Positions 1-7,080 of a DNA stretch of 7,192 bases are shown here, one piece after another. Under the pieces are notes generated by a model. That model was given only the letters and a program-made list of their open reading frames with translations, made no database searches and was not told where the DNA came from. The position numbers and the translations under genes were made by a program. Positions within the stretch are counted from its first letter, which is position 1; each line of letters begins with the position of its first letter. Origin of the DNA: Candidatus Onthomorpha intestinigallinarum (lineage in GTDB: Bacteria > Bacteroidota > Bacteroidia > Bacteroidales > P3); NCBI GenBank assembly GCA_019114015.1, contig DXGG01000073.1, positions 1 through 7,192 of the forward strand. Reading direction: 5' to 3'.

Positions 1-51
1 TTCTGAATCCGTTTCCCCGGAATTTGATTCCGTAATCCTTATGCCCGAAAC

Positions 52-84
52 AAAAAGAGGAAAGCCTGAAGCCTTCCTCTTTTT
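52..84 (-). terminator. Intrinsic terminator of the tRNA-Gln unit, possibly bidirectional
   Basis: An 11-bp perfect inverted repeat pairs AAAAAGAGGAA (52-62) with TTCCTCTTTTT (74-84) around an 11-nt loop. Read on the minus strand it lies 14 bases past the 3' end of the tRNA and ends in a T-tract, as expected for a rho-independent terminator. Because both arms end in A or T runs, it could also stop transcription entering from the left on the plus strand. The GC part of the stem is short (GAGG/CCTC), so strength is uncertain. Confidence 0.7.
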
Positions 85-97
85 TGTCCTTTTCAAG

Positions 98-168
98 TTA
101 TCCCGTCAAGATTCGAACTTGAAATGACTGAACCAAAATCAGTTGTGTTACCATTACACCACGGGACA
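98..168 (-). tRNA. trnQ: tRNA-Gln, anticodon UUG
   Basis: The minus strand folds into a complete 71-nt cloverleaf. The acceptor stem pairs TGTCCCG (168-162) with CGGGATA (105-99), including one G-U pair, with discriminator A at 98. The D stem is GTGT/ACAC. The anticodon stem is ACTGA/TCAGT with loop TTTTGGT, giving anticodon TTG. The T stem is TCAAG/CTTGA with loop TTCGAAT. The CCA end is not encoded, so it must be added by the CCA-adding enzyme, as is usual in Bacteroidetes. A UUG glutamine tRNA with modified wobble U can read both CAA and CAG. It stands alone with its own promoter and terminator. Confidence 0.95.
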
Positions 169-175
169 ATCACAT

Positions 176-196
176 ACGGGAAGCCCGCCCTCCCGT
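176..196 (-). other. Hairpin in the tRNA-Gln 5' leader
   Basis: Between the predicted transcription start (about 200-203) and the mature tRNA end (168), a 6-bp perfect inverted repeat (ACGGGA 176-181, TCCCGT 191-196) surrounds a 9-nt GC-rich loop. The arms are the same hexamers that occur in the tRNA acceptor arms (101-106 and 161-166). It may be a leader structure seen by RNase P, or a coincidence of a short GC-rich word. Confidence 0.4.
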
Positions 197-206
197 TTTG
201 CGTCTG

Positions 207-237
207 CAAAGATATGACGTTTTTTGTTCCCGGCAAA
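207..237 (-). promoter_or_regulatory. Bacteroidetes-type promoter for tRNA-Gln
   Basis: On the minus strand a perfect -33 box TTTG (complement of 234-237) is followed after exactly 19 bp by TATCTTTG (complement of 207-214). That matches the TAnnTTTG -7 consensus used by the Bacteroidetes primary sigma factor. Transcription should begin near 200-203, leaving a leader of roughly 32-35 nt before the mature tRNA. Orientation and distance fit the tRNA. Confidence 0.8.
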
Positions 238-370
238 ATTCCGCATGGTTTTTCTTTTCCTTCATCTGCGGCATCCCTTTTGCTGCACGTTTTTCCCTCT
301 GTCGCCCTGCCTTGACCACACAATAATATCGTTCATATTCAGTTTAAAAGGCATATACCTTTATTTATAT

Positions 371-2044
371 ATGGACAACGGACAGGACAATGGAGAGGTG
401 TTGAGGGTTGAGGACCTTCACATCGCTTTTCGCAACGGCAGACAGTGGAGGGAGGTTGTCGAAGGAGTCGGTTTTTCGCTCAAAAGAGGCGAAACGCTCG
501 GTCTTGTGGGCGAGTCGGGTTCGGGCAAGAGCGTTACGGCTCTCGCCATTATGGGTCTGCTCGACAGGAAAAACTCCCGCATAACCCGCGGCAGCATATT
601 GTTCGGTTCCGGCACCGATTTGGCACAACTGGACGAAAAGACATACAGGACGTTTCGGGGAAAGAGGATAGCCATGATTTTTCAGGAGCCGATGACTTCC
701 CTCAATCCGGTGAAGAAATGCGGCGGACAGGTCGTGGAGATGATACGGCAGCATTTGGACGTGACTTATTCCGAGGCCAGAACGAGGACGCTTGCCTTGT
801 TCGAGGAGGTTCTGCTGCCCGATGCGCTAAAGGCCTTCGAGTCTTATCCGCACCAGCTCTCGGGAGGTCAGAAGCAAAGGGTCATGATAGCCATGGCCAT
901 GGCCTGCAATCCCGACGTGCTGATAGCGGACGAGCCTACCACGGCTTTGGATGTGAGCGTGCAGAAAGCCGTGCTGCAACTGATGCGTCACCTTCAGGAC
1001 AAATACAATACGGCCATAGTCTTCATATCTCACGATTTGGGGGGCATCCGTCAGATAGCCGACAGGGTGGCCGTCATTTACAGAGGCCGAATAGTGGAGC
1101 AGGGGGATGCGGAACGCTTGTTTGCTTTGCCCGTCCATCCTTACACCAAAGGTCTTTTGGCTTCGCGTCCTCCCATGGACTGTCGGCCGAGACGGCTCAA
1201 GACGGTTGAGGACTTCCTTTCGGATGACAAGAAGGATTATGGCATTATAACGTCTGAGGAAAGGAAAGCCGAACACGAACGCATATATTCGCAGGAGCCT
1301 TTGCTCAGAGTGAGGAATCTGACGGTGGACTACGGCAGGTTCAGGGCTTTGGACGGCATAAGCTTCGACGTTTACAGGGGCGAGACGCTCGGACTGGTCG
1401 GGGAGTCGGGTTGCGGCAAGACAACGGTCGGCAGGGCGTTGATGAGGCTGATTGAAAGTGCTGGCGGAGATGTGCTGTTTGAGGGAAGGAACATAGGCAG
1501 TTTGGGCAGAGGCGAGCTGAAACGGCTAAGGAAGGAAATACAGATAGTGTTTCAGGACCCTTATTCGTCGCTTAACCCGAGGATAAGGATGGGGGAGGCT
1601 ATTGAAGAGCCGTTGAAGGTGCATGCGACAGGCGCAAGCGGTGAGCAGCGCAGGCGGATGGTGTACGACATCATGGAGAAGGTGGGCTTGAAAAGGGAGT
1701 ACTATTCGCGTTATCCGCACGAATTCTCCGGCGGTCAGAGGCAGAGGATAGGAATAGCGAGGGCTTTGGTGTTGAATCCCAAACTGGTGATATGCGACGA
1801 GTCGGTATCGGCTCTCGACGTGAGCGTGCAGGCTCAGGTGTTGAACCTGCTTGGCGACTTGAAGCGAGAGTTCGGCTTTACCTATATATTCATATCTCAC
1901 GATTTGGCTGTTGTCAAATACATGTCCGACAGGATGATAGTGATGCGCAAGGGGGCGATAGAGCAACAGGGAGAGGCCGATTCGGTCTATGCCGGGCCGC
2001 AGTCGGAATATACTCGGATGCTCATAGATTCCATTCCAACGTAA
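371..2044 (+). CDS. Fused dual ATP-binding subunit of an Opp/Dpp-type peptide ABC transporter (YejF-like architecture)
   Basis: This 557-residue cytoplasmic protein carries two complete ABC ATPase domains and should power import of oligopeptides or similar small solutes through a partner permease. Domain 1 (about 10-282) has Walker A GESGSGKS (47-54), Q-loop Q105, signature LSGGQ (163-167), Walker B ending D187-E188 and switch H221. It is followed by the HPYTKGLL segment (256-263) typical of the oligopeptide/dipeptide C-terminal extension. Domain 2 (about 311-557) has Walker A GESGCGKT (344-351), Q395, signature FSGGQ (452-456), Walker B ending D476-E477 and H510. Its extension is short (SEYTRMLI, 545-552). 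Both sites look catalytically intact. DppD- and DppF-like halves fused in one chain match E. coli YejF and GsiA in layout. The start at 371 is preferred because conserved sequence begins just after it; the in-frame stretch upstream (from 224) is unlike any ABC protein and overlaps the tRNA promoter. There is no Shine-Dalgarno sequence and the leader is A/T-rich. No permease or binding protein is adjacent, so the substrate is unknown. Confidence 0.93.
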   Translation: MDNGQDNGEVLRVEDLHIAFRNGRQWREVVEGVGFSLKRGETLGLVGESGSGKSVTALAIMGLLDRKNSRITRGSILFGSGTDLAQLDEKTYRTFRGKRIAMIFQEPMTSLNPVKKCGGQVVEMIRQHLDVTYSEARTRTLALFEEVLLPDALKAFESYPHQLSGGQKQRVMIAMAMACNPDVLIADEPTTALDVSVQKAVLQLMRHLQDKYNTAIVFISHDLGGIRQIADRVAVIYRGRIVEQGDAERLFALPVHPYTKGLLASRPPMDCRPRRLKTVEDFLSDDKKDYGIITSEERKAEHERIYSQEPLLRVRNLTVDYGRFRALDGISFDVYRGETLGLVGESGCGKTTVGRALMRLIESAGGDVLFEGRNIGSLGRGELKRLRKEIQIVFQDPYSSLNPRIRMGEAIEEPLKVHATGASGEQRRRMVYDIMEKVGLKREYYSRYPHEFSGGQRQRIGIARALVLNPKLVICDESVSALDVSVQAQVLNLLGDLKREFGFTYIFISHDLAVVKYMSDRMIVMRKGAIEQQGEADSVYAGPQSEYTRMLIDSIPT

Positions 2045-2066
2045 GGCGTTGAGTTTTGGAGTGGGT

Positions 2067-2097
2067 TTTCTTAACTGAAAAAAAAATTATATATTTG
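2067..2097 (+). promoter_or_regulatory. Promoter for the arginine deiminase gene
   Basis: TATATTTG (2090-2097) is a perfect match to the Bacteroidetes -7 box TAnnTTTG. Nineteen bp upstream is TTTC (2067-2070), one base from the TTTG -33 box. The intervening DNA contains an A-run (2078-2086). Transcription should start near 2101-2105, giving an untranslated leader of about 50 nt before the ATG at 2154. No terminator hairpin is visible between the ABC gene's stop (2044) and this site, so read-through from upstream is also possible. Confidence 0.65.
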
Positions 2098-2153
2098 CAT
2101 TTTCTACGGGGTATGGCTATTCTGTGGAGCATGGTTGAACTAACACGATTTAT

Positions 2154-3386
2154 ATGGACTTTATAGAGGTTAATTCCGAAATAGGACATCTTGAAGGCGT
2201 TATATTGCACACGCCCGGACAGGAAATAGAACAGATGGTTCCGGACAATATTCACGAGGCGTTGTACAGTGATTTGCTCAATGTGGAGGTGGCTTCAAGG
2301 GAATATGCGGATTTCGAGGGCGTTTTGTCCAAATGGACAAAGACATACAAGGTAAGGGATTTGTTGGTAAAGGTTTTGGAGCAGAAGGAAGACAAGATGG
2401 AGTTGTTGAACAAGGTCTTGCAGGCCGAAAACAAGCTTTTCCTTTATGCTGAACTTATGGAGAAGACACCGGAAGAGCTGGCCGACATACTGATAGGGGG
2501 ATACCCTTATGTGGAAGGGTCTCATCCCGAGCAGTTCCGAAGCAAACGATATGTTCTGAACCCCTTGTACAATCTGTTTTTCACAAGGGATGCCTCTTCG
2601 GCGGTTTATGACAAGGTGCTGATTCATGCAATGAGTACCTCGGTCAGGGACAGGGAGAGCTATGTCATGGATGCCATCTTCAGGCATGTCTTCGGAGTGG
2701 AGACCATAAACCCCAAGGCTGTTCCGGGAACGACGACGGAGGGGGGCGATGTGCTGATAGCGAGGGAGGATGTGCTGTTTGTCGGCAACGGATGCAGGAC
2801 GAACAAGGCCGGAATAGACTTTCTGATAAAGTATTTCGCGACAAGAAAGGAAAGACAGCACATAATCATACAGCAGCTGCCCGACAAGCCGGACTCTTTC
2901 ATACATCTGGACATGGTATTCACCATGCTGGCGCAGGACAGGTGCATGATATACGAGCCGCTAATAAGGAATGTTTACGGTAATTTCGGGGTTACCCATG
3001 TGGAGATAGACAACGGCCAGATACGTTATCACCACATGGATGACTTCCTTGAGGCCGTAAAGCATGTCGGCTTTGACATGCAGCCCGTTTTGTGCGGAGG
3101 CGACGACCTTTGGCATCAGCAAAGGGAGCAGTGGCATTCCGGAGCCAACTTTTTTGCATTGGGAGAGGGCAAGGTCTTGGGTTATGCCCGCAACAGGTAC
3201 ACTCTGGATGCGCTTGACAAGGCCGGCTTCGAGGTGTTGAAGGCTGCGGACGTGTGCAGCGGCAAGGTGAATATGCAGAATTATGACAGGTTCGTCGTTG
3301 CCTTCGATGCGGCGGAGCTGCCGCGTGGAGGAGGCGGGGCAAGATGCATGACAATGCCGATAAAACGTCGCAAGGTGGAATGGTAA
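2154..3386 (+). CDS. arcA: Arginine deiminase
   Basis: This 410-residue cytoplasmic enzyme of the guanidino-group-modifying (amidinotransferase) superfamily is predicted to hydrolyse L-arginine to L-citrulline and ammonia (EC 3.5.3.6). The N-terminus (SEIGHLEGVILHTPG, 8-22, then PDN at 30-32) matches the family's SEIG...VHRPG...PDN opening, which supports the ATG at 2154. The catalytic set is complete: D146 in FTRDAS, E196 in TEGGD, H251 and D253 in IHLDMVFT, and nucleophile C398 in GGGGARCMTMPI. The helical insert typical of true deiminases is present at about 35-125, and the length is normal for the family (about 400-420). ArcA normally feeds ornithine carbamoyltransferase and carbamate kinase to make ATP and raises pH with ammonia, but no arcB, arcC or arcD is next to it. 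A DUF2723 gene follows after 33 bp with no terminator between, so the two are probably co-transcribed. A related superfamily activity on another guanidine substrate is possible but less likely given the motif matches. Confidence 0.9.
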   Translation: MDFIEVNSEIGHLEGVILHTPGQEIEQMVPDNIHEALYSDLLNVEVASREYADFEGVLSKWTKTYKVRDLLVKVLEQKEDKMELLNKVLQAENKLFLYAELMEKTPEELADILIGGYPYVEGSHPEQFRSKRYVLNPLYNLFFTRDASSAVYDKVLIHAMSTSVRDRESYVMDAIFRHVFGVETINPKAVPGTTTEGGDVLIAREDVLFVGNGCRTNKAGIDFLIKYFATRKERQHIIIQQLPDKPDSFIHLDMVFTMLAQDRCMIYEPLIRNVYGNFGVTHVEIDNGQIRYHHMDDFLEAVKHVGFDMQPVLCGGDDLWHQQREQWHSGANFFALGEGKVLGYARNRYTLDALDKAGFEVLKAADVCSGKVNMQNYDRFVVAFDAAELPRGGGGARCMTMPIKRRKVEW

Positions 3387-3419
3387 ACTCTTTTTGAAAC
3401 TACAAAATTTAATCATTAG

Positions 3420-6400
3420 ATGAAGAGATACAAGTTGATTGACACCGTGCTTGGTTGGGTTGTATTCCTCATAGCAAGCACTGTTTACATTATGACCGTT
3501 GAGCCTACGGCATCGTGGTGGGACTGCGGCGAATACATAGCCACGGCAGACAAGTTGCAGGTCGGACACCCTCCCGGAGCACCTACGTTTCAGTTGATTG
3601 GCACATTGTTTTCCAATTTTGCGGGAGGCGACGTTACCAAGATAGCTTTGTCCATCAACATCATGAGTGCGTTGTGCAGCGGCTTCACCATACTGTTTTT
3701 GTTCTGGTCCATAACCATGCTGGCGAGGAAGTTCGTAAGGCAGCCCGAGAACATGACCACCGCACAGATGATAGCCGTATTTGCAAGCGGTGTGATAGGC
3801 AGTCTGGCCTATACTTTCTCGGACACGTTCTGGTATTCGGCTGTGGAAGGTGAGGTTTATGCGATGAGTTCCTGCTTTACGGCCATAGCCTTTTGGATAA
3901 TACTCAAGTGGGAAGAGCAGGCCGAGGAGGCGAACAACCTTAGATGGATAATATTGATTGCGTTCATCATAGGCGTATCGATAGGCATTCACCTGTTGAA
4001 CCTTTTGACCATACCTGCAATAGCGTATGTCTATTATTTCAAGAAATATCCCGATGTCAAAACGGGAAAAAAGAAGAAGTTCCTGCTTGTCGGTCTCATA
4101 TCGATGGCCATGGTTGCGGCCATACTCTATGTAATAGTGCCTTACATAGTCATATTGGCGGGCAAGTTCGAGATATTCTTCACCAACGAGGTCGGTCTGC
4201 CTTTCAGCAGCGGCACCATAATATATTTCGTTCTGCTTGCAGGTCTGATAGTGTGGGGACTGATGTACTCAATCCGCAGACAGAAAGTCATATTGAACAC
4301 AGCCATACTTTCCATACTATTTATAATAATAGGTTATACCACATTCTTCATATTGGTCATAAGGGCCAATGCCAATACTCCCATAAACGAGAACGAACCA
4401 AAGGATGCGACCGCATTGCTTACATATCTCAACAGGGAACAGTACGGTTACACGCCTTTGTTCTACGGACCGTATTTCAACGCTCAGATAACGGGGCAGA
4501 AGGACGGTACTCCCAAATACATAAAGGACGAGGAACAGGGCAAATACGTAGAGGTAAGACAGGGAGGCGAAGTCTTGTACGAAGAGGACAAGCAGACCGT
4601 CTTTCCGCGTATGTATTCCAATGACAATTCCCGCAACCATCCTCTGTTCTACAAGATGTGGAGCGGAATGGAATCGGACGCTACGCCTACCTTTGGGGAA
4701 AACCTCAAGTACTTTTTCCGCTATCAGATAAACCACATGTACTGGCGTTATTTTATGTGGAACTTTGCGGGAAGACAGAACGACATACAGAGTTTCGGAC
4801 TGAACTATGCGGGTTATGAGCCTTCGTCCGTTTCCAACGGAACGAAAGACCTTATACACGGCAACTGGATTACGGGAATAGATGCGATAGATGCCTGGCG
4901 TCTCGGCCCTCAGGACAACCTTCCGGAGGACCTTGCCAACAACAAGGGCAAGAACCGTCTGTATTGTCTTCCTCTTCTGTTGGGACTTGCGGGACTTGTA
5001 TTCCATATAAAGAGAAGACCTAAGGATGCTTTTGTTGTATTCCTTCTGTTTTTCATGACAGGACTTGCGATAGTTCTCTATCTGAACCAGCCGCCTAACC
5101 AGCCGCGTGAGAGGGATTACGCCTATGCGGGTTCATTCTACGCCTTTGCGATATGGATAGGAGTAGGGGTGTATGCATTGTACGAATGGGCAAAGAAGAT
5201 AAAGAAATTGCCGGAGACGGTCAATGCCGTGGCGGTAAGCGTTCTGTGTCTTTTTGCAGTGCCTGTGCTCATGGCTTCGCAGGAATGGGACGACCACGAC
5301 AGAAGCGACAGATACATGGCAAGGGATTTTGCAAGGAACTATCTTGAAAGCTGTGAGCCCAACGCCATACTCATCACTTTCGGGGACAATGACACATTCC
5401 CTTTGTGGTATGCCCAGGAGGTGGAAGGCATAAGGACGGATGTGAGAGTGCTGAACTATACCCTTGCGGGAATGTACTGGCATGTGGAGCAGATGTACAA
5501 CAAGATGTACGAGTCGGAGAAGCTTCCGTTCACCCTTGACAAGAAGTATTACGGTTTGGGACGGGATGTGTCTTTGGTGATGCCTTCCGACGGACCTTCA
5601 CGCAATGTGGTGGATGTTCTCAAGGAACTTCAGACCAATCCGAACACAACAATATACGCCGAGGGCGGAGATTCCATAAAGACTCTTCTGACCAACCGTT
5701 TCTATATTCCTTTCGACAAGAAGAAAATGGCCGCAAAGGGCATATATCCTGCAGTATTGGTCGACAGTGTTGAGGGACGCGTGGAGTTTTCAATCAACAT
5801 ACCGGAGGAAAACCGTTACGAACAACTCATAAGAAACGAGTTGATGCTCTTGGATTTGTTGGGTACCAATGCGTTTGAAAGACCTTTGTACGTGATGAAC
5901 CCACGCTATTTGCAGAAAGTGTTCCCAGACATAACCAGATACATAAGGCAGGAAGGTTTGCTTTACAGAATTGTCCCTTATGCTGCCGAAGGCCGGTTCG
6001 ACATAGATAAGAGCTACGACCTTATGATGAACAGGTTTACGTGGGGCAACATAAAGAAAGAGGGTGTTTATCTTGAGGAGGCCGTTACCATGTCCAATGC
6101 AAGGAACATGAGACAGAACTATGTCCTTTTGGCAAACAACCTGATTGACAAGGGTGATATGACAAGGGCGAACAAGGTGTTGGACAAGGCAATTGAGGAA
6201 TTTCCAAACTCAAAGGTTCCGTTTGACCGTTACGACATATCCCTTGTGGAAGCGTATCTGAAAGCGGGTAACAAGACCAGGGCCGGTGAGGTGTTGAACC
6301 ACATAATAACCTATTACGAGTCGAGGGTGAATTATTTTTCGCGCTTCAAGGGCAAAAAGGCCATGAGTGTGGAGGGTGAGAAACAGGTGTCGATGTATAT

Positions 6401-6794
6401 ACTTGCCGAAATAGGGGGCTTGGCACAGAAAAACGGCATGCAAAAGGAATATGACAGGGTGAGGTCCGTTGCGGGCATAGACATATTGCTTGAAAGCTAC
6501 AAGGCAAGAGATTTGTTCAGCACCTACATAGACCGTGTGAACGAAACGACGGCCATGGCAGCAACCGACAGGCAACAAGCCGAGGAAAGATTCATGCAGT
6601 TGCTTTCCGATTTGGAAAAGAACATCCTGAAGATAGGCGATGCCTTTTTGAACGAGAAGGCAGGCAGCATGATAGCTCATATTTACGGTGTTGCCTCAAC
6701 CTATTCGCTGGACAAGGTGAAGAAACAGATAGAGGGCAATCCCGCACTTGTCGAAGTGCTTAACGGCTACGCGCTTGCACAGCAGGACAATTAG
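3420..6794 (+). CDS. DUF2723 polytopic membrane protein, GT-C glycosyltransferase-like, with periplasmic TPR-like C-terminal region
   Basis: This 1124-residue protein matches the DUF2723 family (PF11028) of Bacteroidetes. I count about 13 membrane segments: roughly 8-26, 82-100, 114-133, 149-163, 176-191, 193-207, 221-246, 265-284, 291-314, 513-529, 537-556, 572-590 and 600-619. Positive clusters (KKKK 217-220, RRQK 286-289, KRRPK 530-534, KKIKK 592-596) all fall on the cytoplasmic side of an N-in, C-out model. The first periplasmic loop carries the family motif WWDCGEY (D35, E38) and GHPPG (H50); a second has VEGEVYA (E143, E145). Acidic residues in the first outer loop are typical of GT-C enzymes that use lipid-linked sugars. 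A large periplasmic loop spans 315-512. A soluble region follows from 620, containing FGDNDTFPLWYAQ and helical TPR-like repeats near 896-970. From memory the family has been linked to protein O-mannosylation and a CAZy GT class; I cannot verify that here, so function is inferred. The start at 3420 follows an A/T-rich leader without a Shine-Dalgarno site. Confidence 0.88.
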   Translation: MKRYKLIDTVLGWVVFLIASTVYIMTVEPTASWWDCGEYIATADKLQVGHPPGAPTFQLIGTLFSNFAGGDVTKIALSINIMSALCSGFTILFLFWSITMLARKFVRQPENMTTAQMIAVFASGVIGSLAYTFSDTFWYSAVEGEVYAMSSCFTAIAFWIILKWEEQAEEANNLRWIILIAFIIGVSIGIHLLNLLTIPAIAYVYYFKKYPDVKTGKKKKFLLVGLISMAMVAAILYVIVPYIVILAGKFEIFFTNEVGLPFSSGTIIYFVLLAGLIVWGLMYSIRRQKVILNTAILSILFIIIGYTTFFILVIRANANTPINENEPKDATALLTYLNREQYGYTPLFYGPYFNAQITGQKDGTPKYIKDEEQGKYVEVRQGGEVLYEEDKQTVFPRMYSNDNSRNHPLFYKMWSGMESDATPTFGENLKYFFRYQINHMYWRYFMWNFAGRQNDIQSFGLNYAGYEPSSVSNGTKDLIHGNWITGIDAIDAWRLGPQDNLPEDLANNKGKNRLYCLPLLLGLAGLVFHIKRRPKDAFVVFLLFFMTGLAIVLYLNQPPNQPRERDYAYAGSFYAFAIWIGVGVYALYEWAKKIKKLPETVNAVAVSVLCLFAVPVLMASQEWDDHDRSDRYMARDFARNYLESCEPNAILITFGDNDTFPLWYAQEVEGIRTDVRVLNYTLAGMYWHVEQMYNKMYESEKLPFTLDKKYYGLGRDVSLVMPSDGPSRNVVDVLKELQTNPNTTIYAEGGDSIKTLLTNRFYIPFDKKKMAAKGIYPAVLVDSVEGRVEFSINIPEENRYEQLIRNELMLLDLLGTNAFERPLYVMNPRYLQKVFPDITRYIRQEGLLYRIVPYAAEGRFDIDKSYDLMMNRFTWGNIKKEGVYLEEAVTMSNARNMRQNYVLLANNLIDKGDMTRANKVLDKAIEEFPNSKVPFDRYDISLVEAYLKAGNKTRAGEVLNHIITYYESRVNYFSRFKGKKAMSVEGEKQVSMYILAEIGGLAQKNGMQKEYDRVRSVAGIDILLESYKARDLFSTYIDRVNETTAMAATDRQQAEERFMQLLSDLEKNILKIGDAFLNEKAGSMIAHIYGVASTYSLDKVKKQIEGNPALVEVLNGYALAQQDN

Positions 6795-6800
6795 AGGCGG

Positions 6801-6816
6801 GTCTTGCCAATAAGAC
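6801..6816 (+). other. Small hairpin just before the terminator
   Basis: GTCTT (6801-6805) and AAGAC (6812-6816) form a 5-bp stem with a 6-nt loop, directly abutting the terminator stem that begins at 6817. It sits 7 bases after the stop codon of the DUF2723 gene. The two stems could stack at the mRNA 3' end; no function is established. Confidence 0.35.
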
Positions 6817-6863
6817 AAAGCGGAATCGGGTTTTATGATTGAATGGTCCGATTCCGCTTTTTT
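6817..6863 (+). terminator. Strong intrinsic terminator after the DUF2723 gene
   Basis: A 13-bp perfect stem pairs AAAGCGGAATCGG (6817-6829) with CCGATTCCGCTTT (6848-6860) around an 18-nt loop and continues into a T6 run (6858-6863). It begins 23 bases after the stop at 6794 and should end the arcA-DUF2723 transcript. The A-run on the 5' arm means it could also act for transcription arriving from the right. Confidence 0.9.
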
Positions 6864-7016
6864 GTTGTTTCAATGAGTTTTTGTTTTTGACTTGTGGAAT
6901 TGAAACGTAGTTGTTTTCACACGGGATTCCGATAGACAGTTTTTTCACGATTCATGGGCCGCAAGGCAATGGACATGAAGACTTCTTGCAGTTCCACAAT
7001 CCTTGGGAAAAATGTC
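6864..7016. other. Intergenic stretch without a convincing gene
   Basis: No open frame here has a plausible start, family resemblance or coding character. Visible structures are an 8-bp perfect inverted repeat, GTTTCAAT (6867-6874) with ATTGAAAC (6899-6906), enclosing a T-rich segment, and a short palindrome GAAGACTTC (6977-6985). No TAnnTTTG box with a correctly spaced upstream element was found on the plus strand. Confidence 0.5.
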
Positions 7017-7080
7017 ATAAGTCGTCAGGGGAATTTTAAAAGTCAAGAGGAAAAAATAATAAGTCAAGAGATCAACATGC
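7017..7080. repeat. Degenerate upstream units of the 22-bp array
   Basis: The word AAGTC occurs at 7019, 7040 and 7061, exactly 21 bp apart. The next steps, to the equivalent AAGT positions of the clear array, are 7084 (23 bp), 7106, 7128 and 7150 (22 bp each). The second and third units share AAGTCAAGAG (7040-7049 and 7061-7070). They lack the right ACTTTTT arm of the clear units. This looks like an older or decayed part of the same array. Confidence 0.55.

Noticed and set aside
1..50. Possible 3' tail of a gene (frame ending at 35) and a small palindrome CGGAAT-TTG-ATTCCG (18-32).
   Set aside because: Only about eleven codons are visible, with no family match; the palindrome is short and lacks a T-tract.
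93..323. Open frame of 76 codons on the minus strand covering the tRNA.
   Set aside because: It is an accidental frame spanning the tRNA-Gln gene, its leader and its promoter.
331..363. Possible promoter of the ABC gene: GTTC, 21 bp, TACCTTTA.
   Set aside because: The -7 box misses the final G and the upstream box is poor. It would also give an almost leaderless mRNA. It is the best candidate seen but too weak to call.
224..370. N-terminal extension of the ABC ATPase from ATG 224.
   Set aside because: The extra residues do not resemble ABC proteins and overlap the divergent tRNA promoter; the frame is open by chance. ATG 371 is adopted.
445..1209. Long alternative frame inside the ABC gene (254 codons), with several antisense frames there and in the other two genes.
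   Set aside because: All lie within genes having clear conserved motifs, and their translations show no domain.
6760..6948. Open frame of 62 codons on the minus strand.
   Set aside because: It runs through the terminator hairpin and into the end of the DUF2723 gene, so it is a shadow frame.
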